Origin: UBA5195 sp034432755
Lineage (GTDB): Bacteria; Chloroflexota; Anaerolineae; Anaerolineales; Villigracilaceae
Reading direction: 5' to 3'
Length of the DNA: 64,000 nt
Assembly (NCBI GenBank): GCA_034432755.1
Contig: DAOUBQ010000046.1
Coordinates: forward strand, 43,580 to 107,579
Of the stretch, positions 29,805 to 37,300 are shown in pieces. Position 1 is the stretch's first letter. Every line of letters starts with the position of its first letter. A model generated the notes under the pieces. The model was not told the DNA's origin, made no database searches, and saw only the letters and a program-made list of their open reading frames with translations. The translations under genes and the position numbers were made by a program.

Positions 29805-30473
29805 ATGGATTTACCCGCCAAAGCCCTCGCCATTCACCAGGCCCTGCTCACCTTCTACGGAGAACCTGTTTGGCGCAACCCTCTGCCCGCCATTGACGAA
29901 CTGGTTTCGACCATCCTCTCGCAGAACACCAACGATATCAATCGTGATAAGGCCTTTAACGCCCTGCGCAGGCGATTCCCGACCTGGGAGGCGGTGCGGG
30001 ATGCGGACCCGGCTGAAGTGATGGAAGCAGTGCGCGTGGCAGGGCTGGCAAACCAAAAGGGGCCAAGAATCCAACAGGTGCTGCGCGAAATCACCCGCGA
30101 GCGGGGCAACCTCGATTTATCGTTCCTGAACGATTTGCCGCTCGAAGAAGCCCGCGCCTGGCTGATGAAATTTAACGGGGTGGGGCCGAAAACCGCTGCC
30201 ATCGTGTTGTGCTTTTCGCTTAACCGGCCCGCCTTCCCGGTGGATACGCACGTCTACCGCGTCACCGGACGTTTGGGACTGCGCCCGGAAAAAATGTCGG
30301 TAGAAGACGCCCATCCACATCTCGAATCGCTCCTTCCGCCCGAAACCTATTATGCCGCGCACCTGAATATCATCCGCCTGGGGCGCGAAATTTGCCAGGC
30401 CCGCAAACCGAACTGCCCGGCCTGTCCGCTGCGGTCCCTGTGCGATTTCGCAATGAAACCGACAGGCAAGTGA
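29805..30473 (+). CDS. nth: Endonuclease III-like DNA glycosylase
   Basis: Base-excision repair enzyme that removes oxidised pyrimidines and nicks the abasic site. The 222-residue protein has the helix-hairpin-helix FNGVGPKTAAIVL with the catalytic Lys, the conserved VDTHVYRVTGRL (catalytic Asp), and a C-terminal 4Fe-4S motif C-x6-C-x2-C-x5-C (CQARKPNCPACPLRSLC). I use the ATG at 29805 because GGAG is 6 nt upstream; an ATG four codons earlier overlaps that site. A MutY or mismatch-specific role is possible, but no MutY C-terminal domain is present. Confidence 0.93.
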   Translation: MDLPAKALAIHQALLTFYGEPVWRNPLPAIDELVSTILSQNTNDINRDKAFNALRRRFPTWEAVRDADPAEVMEAVRVAGLANQKGPRIQQVLREITRERGNLDLSFLNDLPLEEARAWLMKFNGVGPKTAAIVLCFSLNRPAFPVDTHVYRVTGRLGLRPEKMSVEDAHPHLESLLPPETYYAAHLNIIRLGREICQARKPNCPACPLRSLCDFAMKPTGK

Positions 30474-30518
30474 CCCGAAAACCATGCGACCTGTTCTTCC
30501 CGAATATCAATAATATGC

Positions 30519-30524
30519 TAGAAT
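30519..30524 (+). promoter_or_regulatory. Extended -10 promoter for the coiled-coil protein gene
   Basis: TAGAAT preceded by TGC lies about 54 nt before the start of the gene at 30578. Transcription would begin near 30532, placing the hairpin at 30546-30568 inside the leader. Confidence 0.5.
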
Positions 30525-30545
30525 TATTAACGCTCTCATTTCACT

Positions 30546-30568
30546 TTACGTATTCTACCAATACGTAA
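30546..30568 (+). promoter_or_regulatory. Leader hairpin or operator next to the ribosome site
   Basis: Perfect 9-bp inverted repeat TTACGTATT (30546-30554), loop CTACC, AATACGTAA (30560-30568). It abuts the GAGG ribosome site at 30569-30572. As RNA it could control ribosome access; as DNA it is a dyad of operator size. Confidence 0.6.
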
Positions 30569-30577
30569 GAGGTATTT

Positions 30578-31099
30578 ATGGACATCCTGCATCTCGTCGA
30601 CCGTCTCGAAGAACTCTTCAACGAAGCCCGCGCCGTTCCTTTTACCCGCAATGTCGTTGTGGATGAAGATAAAATGCTGGACATCATCGACCAGATGCGC
30701 GTCACCATCCCCGAAGAAGTCAAAAAAGCCCAACAACTGGTGGCGCAACGCGACCGAATCATCGCCCAGGCGCAAGAAGAAGCCAGCCGCATCGTGACCC
30801 TCGCTAAAGAGAAGGCTGAGCAAATTGTGGAACGCGAAGCCATCGTCAAGAGCGCCCAAACCCGCGCCAGCCAGATTGTGACCCAGGCACGCGAAGACGC
30901 CGCCGCCACCCGCCGCGACGCCGATGCTTACGTCGTCGATTCCCTTCAGTTACTGGAAGAAGAAATCAGCCGCTTGCTAACCCAGGTGCGGAACGGCATC
31001 CGCAAAGTGGAAGAAGACCGCCTGCGCGGGCCTTCTCTGTCTGTGGGAGAGCCAAAGACCGAACCACCCCTGGCGCCGCAAAAAGAAACCGCCGATTAA
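30578..31099 (+). CDS. Coiled-coil protein of unknown function (ATP synthase b/H-like helix)
   Basis: A 173-residue acidic protein. The N-terminal 40 residues (MDILHLVDRLEELFNEARAVPFTRNVV...DKMLDIIDQMR) are a compact helical module. Residues about 45-150 are a long charged helix rich in Ala/Gln/Glu/Arg that looks like ATP synthase b or V-ATPase H subunits, and the last 25 residues are Pro-rich and disordered. No membrane segment. Similar proteins are common in Chloroflexota and Gram-positives but I know no function. It may be a cytoskeletal or DivIVA-like scaffold. An unusual hairpin sits directly before its ribosome site. Confidence 0.8.
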   Translation: MDILHLVDRLEELFNEARAVPFTRNVVVDEDKMLDIIDQMRVTIPEEVKKAQQLVAQRDRIIAQAQEEASRIVTLAKEKAEQIVEREAIVKSAQTRASQIVTQAREDAAATRRDADAYVVDSLQLLEEEISRLLTQVRNGIRKVEEDRLRGPSLSVGEPKTEPPLAPQKETAD

Positions 31100-31106
31100 A
31101 AAATAT

Positions 31107-31124
31107 CCCCGCCGCCTGGCGGGG
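31107..31124. terminator. GC hairpin after the coiled-coil gene
   Basis: CCCCGCC-GCCT-GGCGGGG, a 7-bp stem 8 nt after the stop. No T-run follows, so it is a weak or factor-dependent terminator, or an mRNA 3' stabiliser. Confidence 0.4.
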
Positions 31125-31149
31125 AGTTCGCTTGTAAAACCGGAGACGT

Positions 31150-31878
31150 ATGCCCTCACCCAACGGAATTCGAGCCATTTTTTATGACCTGGACGGCACC
31201 CTGCGCGCCAGCGTCCCCTTGGGCCGCGAGATATTCGCCCAACAGGCCGCCGCGCTTGGGCTAGAAACCAGCGCCGAGGCTGTTCGCCGCGCCGCCATCT
31301 GGGAACATCGCTATTTCGCCGAATCGCCCGAAATCATCAGCGACCGCGAGATATTTCATGACGACAGCCAGGCATTCTGGCTCAATTACTGCTTCCGCCA
31401 GTTGCAGGTGCTGGGCGCAACGCCCGAACAGGCACGCGAACTGGCCCCGCAACTCAACGCCTACATGGGCGAACACTTCAAGCCAAAAGACATTATCTTC
31501 GAGGATGTCCATGAAACCCTGCAGACGCTGCGCAAAAGCGGATTCTTTCTTGGCGTAATGTCTAATCGCTTTGAACCATACACCGACTACCTGCACGAAC
31601 ACGGACTGGGTCAGCTGTTCAACCTGGTGGTCCATGCAGGCGAGGCCGGAATTCGCAAGCCCAACCCCAAAATCTTTCAATTCATGCTCGATAAAGCCGG
31701 GTTTTCCCCGTCAGAATCGGTTTATGTGGGCGATAACTATTTCGCCGATGTAATTGGCGCGCGTAATGCCGGTATGTTGGGAATTTTGTATGACCATCAA
31801 AGACTATTCGAGAATCCAGATTGCCCGGTCATGACCACCCATGCGCAAATTTTGGAACTGCTGGCAGGGAGGAACTGA
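31150..31878 (+). CDS. HAD-family hydrolase
   Basis: A 242-residue phosphatase-type HAD protein. Motif I is FYDLDGTL (nucleophile and acid/base Asp near residues 13 and 15), motif II is the Ser in GVMSNR, motif III is the Lys in GIRKPNPKIF, and motif IV is VGDNYFADVIGARNAG. A helical cap follows motif I. Substrate unknown; phosphoglycolate- or nucleotide-type phosphatases are typical. Its TGA overlaps the ATG of the malic enzyme gene by one base (TGATG), so the two are coupled. Confidence 0.88.
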   Translation: MPSPNGIRAIFYDLDGTLRASVPLGREIFAQQAAALGLETSAEAVRRAAIWEHRYFAESPEIISDREIFHDDSQAFWLNYCFRQLQVLGATPEQARELAPQLNAYMGEHFKPKDIIFEDVHETLQTLRKSGFFLGVMSNRFEPYTDYLHEHGLGQLFNLVVHAGEAGIRKPNPKIFQFMLDKAGFSPSESVYVGDNYFADVIGARNAGMLGILYDHQRLFENPDCPVMTTHAQILELLAGRN

Positions 31879-33227
31879 TGGTCTGGGAACGAAAAATCAG
31901 CCGCACCGTACGCGTGCGCAACGAACAAACCCTGGGACAACTGGCCCGCCTGCTCTCGGTCATCTCCGATGCAGGAGGCGGCGTGGGCGATATTCACTTA
32001 CTCACCGAAACTTCGCGCCATGTGGTGCGCGACATCATCATCTATGCCGACAATCTCGACCAGATAAACAGCATCATCCAAGCCATCAAAACCATCCCCG
32101 GCTCAAAGGTGATGGATGTACGCGATGAAGTGCTGGAACTGCACCAAAAGGGCAAAATCGCCATTCGATCACGCTATCCCATCGATTCGCTCGCCACCCT
32201 GCGGCGAGTTTATACCCCTGGCGTGGCCGAAGTCTGCCTGAAAATTGCCGAAAACCCCTCGCTGGCGCGGCTCTACACCAGCACCAGCCACATGGTCGCC
32301 ATCGTCACCGATGGAACCGCCGTGCTGGGCCTGGGCGACATCGGCCCGCTGGCCGGTATGCCAGTGATGGAAGGCAAAGCCATGCTTATGGAAACCCTGG
32401 TGGGGCTTTCGGGCATCCCGATTTTGCTCGATACGCACGACACCGACCAAATTGTCGAAACGGTGGCCGCCATTGCCCCAACCTTTGCTGCCATCCAACT
32501 GGAGGATATTTCGGCCCCACGCTGCTTTGAAATTGAAGAACGCCTGCAACAGCGGCTCGACATCCCGGTCATGCACGACGACCAGCACGGGACGGCCGTC
32601 GTCACCACCGCCGCGTTGCTGGTTGCCTCGCACCAAACAGGCGTCTATCTCTCGGCGGCTAAAATCGGGCAAATCGGATTGGGTGCGGCTGGATTCGCCA
32701 CCGCCCAAATGCTGATGCGGCTGACCGGCAACCCGGTTTGGGGAGCAGACCTGAACCCCGATGCACTCAAACGGCTGGAACGATCTGGAGGGCGGCCATC
32801 CAACCTGCGCGAGGTCATGTCAAATTGCGACATCGTCATCTCCACCACCGGCGCGGCAGGACTCATCAGGCCAGAGATGGTGCGCAAGGGCCAAATCATC
32901 CTGGCGCTCTCCAACCCCAATCCCGAAATTGACCCGGAGACGGCCCTGGCGCAAGGTGCGCTCTTCGCAGCAGACGGCAAATCGGTCAACAACGTGCTGG
33001 GCTTCCCCGGCATTTTCCGCGGCGCCGTTGATGCCAACGCCCCGCGCATTACCCACGAGATGCTGTTGGCCGCCGCCCAAACGATTGCCAACCTGACCCC
33101 GCCCGGCGAACTGGTCCCCAACCCGCTCGATAAACAGGTTCACCTGGCAGTAGCGCGGGCCGTCGCCCAAAGGGCCTTCGACCAGGGCATTGCCCGGGCC
33201 GAGTACGTGCCGTATGTGGAAGAATGA
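31878..33227 (+). CDS. NAD(P)-dependent malic enzyme with N-terminal ACT-like domain
   Basis: Oxidative decarboxylation of malate to pyruvate. The 449-residue protein has an N-terminal ACT-like regulatory domain (about 1-85; VRVRNEQTLGQLARLLSVISDAGGGVGDI) followed by the malic-enzyme core: YTPGVAEVC (catalytic Tyr), LEDISAPRCFEIEERL, PVMHDDQHGTAVVT (metal-binding), the nucleotide fold KIGQIGLGAAGFA and LALSNPNPEI. The ACT domain suggests allosteric control by an amino acid. I start at 31878 because GGAGG is 5 nt upstream. Whether NAD or NADP is used cannot be read with confidence. Confidence 0.92.
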   Translation: MVWERKISRTVRVRNEQTLGQLARLLSVISDAGGGVGDIHLLTETSRHVVRDIIIYADNLDQINSIIQAIKTIPGSKVMDVRDEVLELHQKGKIAIRSRYPIDSLATLRRVYTPGVAEVCLKIAENPSLARLYTSTSHMVAIVTDGTAVLGLGDIGPLAGMPVMEGKAMLMETLVGLSGIPILLDTHDTDQIVETVAAIAPTFAAIQLEDISAPRCFEIEERLQQRLDIPVMHDDQHGTAVVTTAALLVASHQTGVYLSAAKIGQIGLGAAGFATAQMLMRLTGNPVWGADLNPDALKRLERSGGRPSNLREVMSNCDIVISTTGAAGLIRPEMVRKGQIILALSNPNPEIDPETALAQGALFAADGKSVNNVLGFPGIFRGAVDANAPRITHEMLLAAAQTIANLTPPGELVPNPLDKQVHLAVARAVAQRAFDQGIARAEYVPYVEE

Positions 33228-33275
33228 GTGACGAACCATAGACGACGGACACAGCGAACAAGAGTAAATGAAACG

Positions 33276-33309
33276 ACAGCGGCCACACCCAAAAGCATGT
33301 GGCCGCTGT
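33276..33309. terminator. Bidirectional terminator, malic enzyme / aminotransferase
   Basis: Perfect 12-bp stem ACAGCGGCCACA (33276-33287) and TGTGGCCGCTGT (33298-33309) with a 10-nt loop, between two convergent genes. Only short T/A runs flank it. Confidence 0.8.
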
Positions 33310-33335
33310 TTACGGTCTGTGTTCCGCCATCGAAC

Positions 33336-34583
33336 TCAATCGTACAAATGCTTCTGCCGGGCGTTCTTCGCCACTTCATCGCGCAGCAGCAAGCCCAGGC
33401 GGGTGATGCCCTCGCGGATGACTTCGGGCTTGGAGTAGGAGAAGTTGATGCGCATGGTGTTGTTCCCGCCGCCCGTGGGGTGGAAAGCCGCGCCAGGCAC
33501 AAAGGCGACTTTTTTATCAATGGCCTTTTTAAGAAGTTCGGAGGCATCCATGTACTCGGGCAGGATGCCCCACAGAAACATGCCGCCCTGCGGCCTGGTC
33601 CAGCGCACTTCACGCGGGAAAATCTCATCCATCGTTTCGAGCATCACATCGCGGCGTTCTTTGTATGTGGCCCGAATAACCTTGACATGCTCATCCAGAA
33701 AGCCGCCCTTAGCGACCTCGTAAGCTACAATTTGGTTGAAGGTGGCAGTGTGCAAATCGGCGGCCTGTTTAGTCATCACAATTTTGCGTATGACCTGTTC
33801 GGGCGCAATCACCCAGGCCAGGCGCAGGCCGGGCGCCAGGAGTTTGGAGAAGGTACTTAGGTAGATAACGTTGCCGGTGTATGTGCCGTTGTCCTTGCGA
33901 TATTGGCTATCGAGCAGCGCTACTGAAGGCAGGTGTTCGCCCTCGAAGCGCAGTTGGCCGTAGGGGTCATCCTCAATAATTGGTACGCCGTAGTGGTCGG
34001 CAATTTCCACCAGTTTCTGGCGGCGTTCCAACGTCATGGTCGAGCCGCTTGGGTTCTGGAAATTAGGCAGGACGTAGATAAACTTCGGCCCGATGCGCAG
34101 GGCTTTTTCCAGCTCATCCACAATCATCCCATTTTCGTCGGACGGCACGGAGATGTATTGCGCGCCGTAGGCGTTCCAGGCCTGAAGCGCGCCCAAATAG
34201 GTGGGCGATTCGACCACGATGTAATCACCCCGGTTCAAAAACAGGCGTCCCATAAAATCGAGCGCCTGCTGCGAGCCAGAAGTGATGGCGATGTTGCTGG
34301 CATTGACCTTGATGCCATAGCGGCCAGTATGGCGGGCAATCATCTCCCGCAGCGGAGTATAGCCTTCGGTTGTACCGTATTGAAGGGCTTGCGCTCCCAT
34401 CGTTTCAAGGACGATATTGCAGGCTTCCTTGAATTCCTTGACCGGAAAAACCTCGGGCGCTGGCAAGCCGCCGCCAAACGAGATGATGTCGGGCTGCTCC
34501 GTCAGTTTGAGCAGTTCGCGGATAACCGAACTTCCCATTTTTTGCATTCGGTGGGCGTAGCGGTATTCCCAGGGTGTCTGCAT
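33336..34583 (-). CDS. PLP-dependent class I/II aminotransferase (2-aminoadipate/aromatic type)
   Basis: A 415-residue fold-type I aminotransferase in the group that includes LysN (2-aminoadipate), MocR-type cores and kynurenine/aromatic transaminases. Seen: ISFGGGLPAPEVFP at the N-terminus, ITSGSQQALDF, VLPNFQNPSG, EDDPYGQLRF, the PLP lysine in YLSTFSKLLAPGLRLAW, and the C-terminal Arg in NTMRINFSYS. AAAGGAG is 5 nt before the start. The donor/acceptor pair cannot be fixed from sequence. A stem-loop with a T-run lies 57-100 nt upstream and may be an attenuator in its leader. Confidence 0.92.
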   Translation of the reverse strand: MQTPWEYRYAHRMQKMGSSVIRELLKLTEQPDIISFGGGLPAPEVFPVKEFKEACNIVLETMGAQALQYGTTEGYTPLREMIARHTGRYGIKVNASNIAITSGSQQALDFMGRLFLNRGDYIVVESPTYLGALQAWNAYGAQYISVPSDENGMIVDELEKALRIGPKFIYVLPNFQNPSGSTMTLERRQKLVEIADHYGVPIIEDDPYGQLRFEGEHLPSVALLDSQYRKDNGTYTGNVIYLSTFSKLLAPGLRLAWVIAPEQVIRKIVMTKQAADLHTATFNQIVAYEVAKGGFLDEHVKVIRATYKERRDVMLETMDEIFPREVRWTRPQGGMFLWGILPEYMDASELLKKAIDKKVAFVPGAAFHPTGGGNNTMRINFSYSKPEVIREGITRLGLLLRDEVAKNARQKHLYD

Positions 34584-34635
34584 TCGTGCTCCTTTAGGTA
34601 GGGTTTGAAATTTTAGAAGATAGCAGCGTTAAGGG

Positions 34636-34674
34636 ATAAAAAAAGCCTGGCAGGTATGCTTGACCTGTCAGGCT
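34636..34674 (-). terminator. Rho-independent terminator (minus strand) or leader attenuator
   Basis: Read on the minus strand: AGCCTGACAGGT, loop, ACCTGCCAGGCT (12-bp stem with one G-U, 34644-34674), followed by seven Ts. It is 270 nt after the exonuclease-WYL gene stops and about 55 nt before the aminotransferase start. It either ends the first transcript late or acts as an attenuator for the second. Confidence 0.75.
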
Positions 34675-34676
34675 GG

Positions 34677-34948
34677 CCTGATTTATGGCAGGAAGATGCC
34701 GGGAAGGAAGGATATTCCATAAGCGTCAGCATCGTCTCATTATCTTAATCCCATCTCTCCATTTCCACAACCGACAAAAAATCTGTTATTGGTATGACAC
34801 TTGTCAGGTTTTCACCACCCAAACGATGGGCGCTGTCAGTGGCCGTCTTCGCATCGTCACCTTCACAGGTCACTCACGTTAGCCAATACGAAATTATTTT
34901 GCCTATCTTCGCACCAAACCAGGCGTTCATACTGGTTGGCATTTTTTC
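34677..34948. other. Intergenic region between exonuclease-WYL and aminotransferase genes
   Basis: About 270 nt with no credible gene. It may be the 5' leader of the aminotransferase gene that precedes the attenuator-like stem-loop. I could not match it to a known riboswitch (checked T-box, lysine, TPP and cobalamin consensus by eye). Confidence 0.5.
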
Positions 34949-35758
34949 TCAGACCTCCACTTGCATCTCCAGCACCCGGTCGAGCCGAAAACTGCGCTCG
35001 TCGTTGCGCAGGTGGCAGTAGGCTTGCAGGTAGATGTAATCGGAAAGACCAATCACTTGCCTGGGGGTAATGGTGCGCACCGTGCGCTCTCCGTTTTTAT
35101 CGGCATAGATAATTTTGATGCGTCTGCCGCTAGCAATGGCTTCATTCCATTCAACCGGCAGGCGGATTCCATCATTGGGCCAGGCCGGGGAATTATACAA
35201 GCCGATAAAATCATCGAGCGTCTTTCCAGTCGTCTTGAGCGATTCCATCAAGGCGAAAAAGACGCTTTTAACGGTCAGTGCATCGGTCAGGGCGCGGTGT
35301 GCTTCGGGGTTCTGAATGCCAAACTCGGCGGCGATGTTGGTGAGGGTGTTCGAGCGGAAATCGAAATGCTCACGGGCGATGTGCAGGGTATCAATTAAGT
35401 TGGGAATTTCAATCTGCCGGCCCAAGCGGCGGAATTCACTATCCAAAAATTGCAGGTCAAACTGGGCGTTGTGGCAAACCACCACCGAATCTTGCAAAAA
35501 TGCCCCAATTTTAGGGGCAATCTCTGCAAAAAGCGGCGCGCCGGTGAGCATTTCATTATTTAGGCCATTGGCGCTGGCTGCGCCAAGCGAGAGCGCGCGC
35601 TGCGGGTTGACCAGCAACTGGAAGGTCTCTTTGATGCGTTTGCCCTCGGTCAGCACAATGCCCACTTCACAAATGCGGTCGCCGAACCAGGGCGAAAGAC
35701 CGGTCGTTTCGAGGTCGAGGAAGGCAAAGCGGCAGTTGGAGAGGTCGAAGGTTGGCAT
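34949..35758 (-). CDS. DEDDh 3'-5' exonuclease fused to a WYL domain
   Basis: A 269-residue two-domain protein. N-terminal DnaQ-like exonuclease (about 10-170): FLDLETTGL (D15, E17), VVVCHNAQFDLQFLD, and the DEDDh His/Asp pair in EAHRALTDA. The C-terminal domain (about 200-269) reads RRIKIIYADKNGERTVRTITPRQVIGLSDYIYLQAYCHLRNDERSFRLDRVLEMQV, which fits the WYL fold. WYL domains bind ligands or nucleic acids and often regulate DNA-damage or defence genes. There is no HTH. I infer a nuclease whose activity is tuned or targeted by the WYL domain; the role is unknown. Confidence 0.85.
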   Translation of the reverse strand: MPTFDLSNCRFAFLDLETTGLSPWFGDRICEVGIVLTEGKRIKETFQLLVNPQRALSLGAASANGLNNEMLTGAPLFAEIAPKIGAFLQDSVVVCHNAQFDLQFLDSEFRRLGRQIEIPNLIDTLHIAREHFDFRSNTLTNIAAEFGIQNPEAHRALTDALTVKSVFFALMESLKTTGKTLDDFIGLYNSPAWPNDGIRLPVEWNEAIASGRRIKIIYADKNGERTVRTITPRQVIGLSDYIYLQAYCHLRNDERSFRLDRVLEMQVEV

Positions 35759-35819
35759 GCTTAAATCTTAACGCCGTTTCGCGTTTTGGGCAAGATATTA
35801 GAACGGATGTTTGAAGTAT

Positions 35820-36794
35820 TTATCCGCCAATCTGGTTCATCACCCGGTTGAGCGGAATGATGCCGTCCTCCAGCCCATGCCCCCAGGGTTTGTTCCACAC
35901 ACCATCCAGAATGATGCGGCGCAGCTCTTCATCACTCGCGCCATCACGCATGGGTGAGAGCAAATCCAATTCTTTTTCACGCAGCAGGCACATTCGCAGT
36001 ACGCCATCGGCGGTGAGACGGGCGCGGGTGCAAGCCGAGCAAAACGGGACGGTCACCGAGGAGATGAATCCCAACTCACCCTTTGCGCCGCGAATGCGAT
36101 AAATGCGCGCCTCGCCGTCGTATTTGCCACTGGCCTCCAGCGGGCCAAATTCCGATTCGATTTTGGCCTGAATCTGCGCCGCGGTCACCACCTGCCCGGT
36201 CTGCACATCGGTCACACCAGCAAAAGGCATCATCTCAATAAACCGCATTTGCCAGGGACGGTTGAGGGTGAGTGCGGCCAGGTCAATCACATCCTCTTCG
36301 TTGTGGCCCTTCACCACCACTCCATTCAACTTAACCGGCGTCAGCCCGGCTTCTTCGGCGGCCAGAATGCCCTCCCAAACCTGCTCTAACTTGCCCCAGC
36401 GCGTTAAACGGCGGAACTTATCGGGGTCGAGGGTGTCAATGGACACGTTTACCCGTTGCAGCCCGGCCTCCTTGAGCGGTTTCGCCAGTTTCGAGAGCAG
36501 AATCCCGTTGGTCGTCATCGAAAGTGAGCGGATGCCGGGCGTAGACGCGATGGCGCGCACCAGTTCCACCAGGTGCGCCCGCACCGTTGGCTCGCCGCCG
36601 GTCAGCCGGATTTTGTCGAAGCCCAGGCTGGAAAACAGACGCACCAGCCGCAGGATTTCGTCATCTTGCAACAGGTCTGCATTGGGCCGGAAGGTCTGGT
36701 CTTCGGGCATGCAGTAAATACAGCGTAAATTGCAGTGGTCGGTCAGAGAAATGCGCAGGTAATGGATATTCCTGCCAAAGCGGTCAATTGCCAT
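35820..36794 (-). CDS. moaA: GTP 3',8-cyclase MoaA (molybdopterin synthesis)
   Basis: Radical SAM enzyme that starts molybdenum-cofactor synthesis by converting GTP to the 3',8-cyclo compound. The 324-residue protein has the N-terminal cluster C21-x3-C25-x2-C28 (TDHCNLRCIYCMPE), LTGGEPTVR, a second cluster of Cys in PFCSACTRARLTADG...MCLL, and the C-terminal Gly-Gly (MNQIGG) needed for activity. I use the ATG at 36792-36794 with GAGG 5 nt upstream; a GTG two codons earlier is also in frame. No moaC, moaE or moeA is adjacent; the MoeB and carrier genes are 11 kb away. Confidence 0.96.
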   Translation of the reverse strand: MAIDRFGRNIHYLRISLTDHCNLRCIYCMPEDQTFRPNADLLQDDEILRLVRLFSSLGFDKIRLTGGEPTVRAHLVELVRAIASTPGIRSLSMTTNGILLSKLAKPLKEAGLQRVNVSIDTLDPDKFRRLTRWGKLEQVWEGILAAEEAGLTPVKLNGVVVKGHNEEDVIDLAALTLNRPWQMRFIEMMPFAGVTDVQTGQVVTAAQIQAKIESEFGPLEASGKYDGEARIYRIRGAKGELGFISSVTVPFCSACTRARLTADGVLRMCLLREKELDLLSPMRDGASDEELRRIILDGVWNKPWGHGLEDGIIPLNRVMNQIGG

Positions 36795-36830
36795 AGTCAC
36801 CTCGCAAAAGTTGTACCGTTAAGTACCCCT

Positions 36831-36860
36831 ATTATACAGCCTCCGGCAAGTACGCGCCAA
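36831..36860 (-). promoter_or_regulatory. Promoter of moaA
   Basis: Minus strand TTGGCG (36855-36860), 18-nt spacer, perfect TATAAT (36831-36836). The leader to the moaA ATG would be about 30 nt. Confidence 0.65.
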
Positions 36861-37060
36861 AGCGGGGGCGCAGCCAGGCGGCCTGGCAGGTCAGTGAGTC
36901 CAATTGGGTGGCGGAAGCAGCCACAGGAAAGGTTCACCAACCCGGACAAATCCACCACTATGCGGGTGTTTCCATGCCTGGGCAGCGCGCCGTGCGAAAG
37001 CACCGCGCTATCCTTACCAAGCCGGGTAAATCCGGCTGAATGCCCAAATCTCCCGGTTTG
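36861..37060. other. GC-rich hairpin-dense region, candidate structured RNA or repeat
   Basis: No credible gene. Stem-loops include 36984-37009 (AGCGCG / CGCGCT enclosing GTGC-GAAA-GCAC, a GNRA-type tetraloop) and 37020-37037 (AGCCGG-GTAAAT-CCGGCT). Two partial direct repeats, ACCAACCCGGACAAATCC and ACCAAGCCGGGTAAATCC, lie at about 36937 and 37016. It is upstream of the predicted moaA promoter, so it is not in that leader unless another promoter exists. Confidence 0.5.
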
Positions 37061-37099
37061 AGAGTCCGTGCCTGGCAATTGAAGTACAATAGCGGCACG

Positions 37100-37291
37100 A
37101 TGAATCCCCCCCACCTGGCGCTACTCGTACTGACCCTCGCGGCCCTGGCTTGCCGTCCTATAATTGCGATTGGCTGGGGCGAAGTATTCATCCTCGCGTT
37201 ATTGTTCCTGCTTTTGTTCGGCCTGCCCGTTTGGCGCTTTTGGAAGAAATGGCGGGCGTTTCAAAAGAGAAACCAGCGGAAAAAAGATTGA
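37100..37291 (+). CDS. Small membrane protein of unknown function
   Basis: A 63-residue protein with two hydrophobic stretches (about 5-24 and 27-46) and a strongly basic tail (WKKWRAFQKRNQRKKD), which by the positive-inside rule would be cytoplasmic. I recognise no family. TACAAT at 37085-37090 would place the transcript start within a few bases of the ATG, so the message may be leaderless. The next gene, a phosphodiesterase, starts 9 nt later, so both are probably one transcript. The longer in-frame start at 37040 falls before the promoter and was not used. Confidence 0.6.
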   Translation: MNPPHLALLVLTLAALACRPIIAIGWGEVFILALLFLLLFGLPVWRFWKKWRAFQKRNQRKKD

Positions 37292-37300
37292 CCGATTCTT

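Noticed and set aside
31107..31124. CCCCGCC hairpin as a full rho-independent terminator
   Set aside because: No T-run follows; kept only as a weak candidate.
36897..36950. Possible SRP RNA (GGTCAG followed by GGAAGCAGCC)
   Set aside because: The two pieces resemble 4.5S RNA domain IV but are about 18 nt too far apart and the apical helix cannot form.
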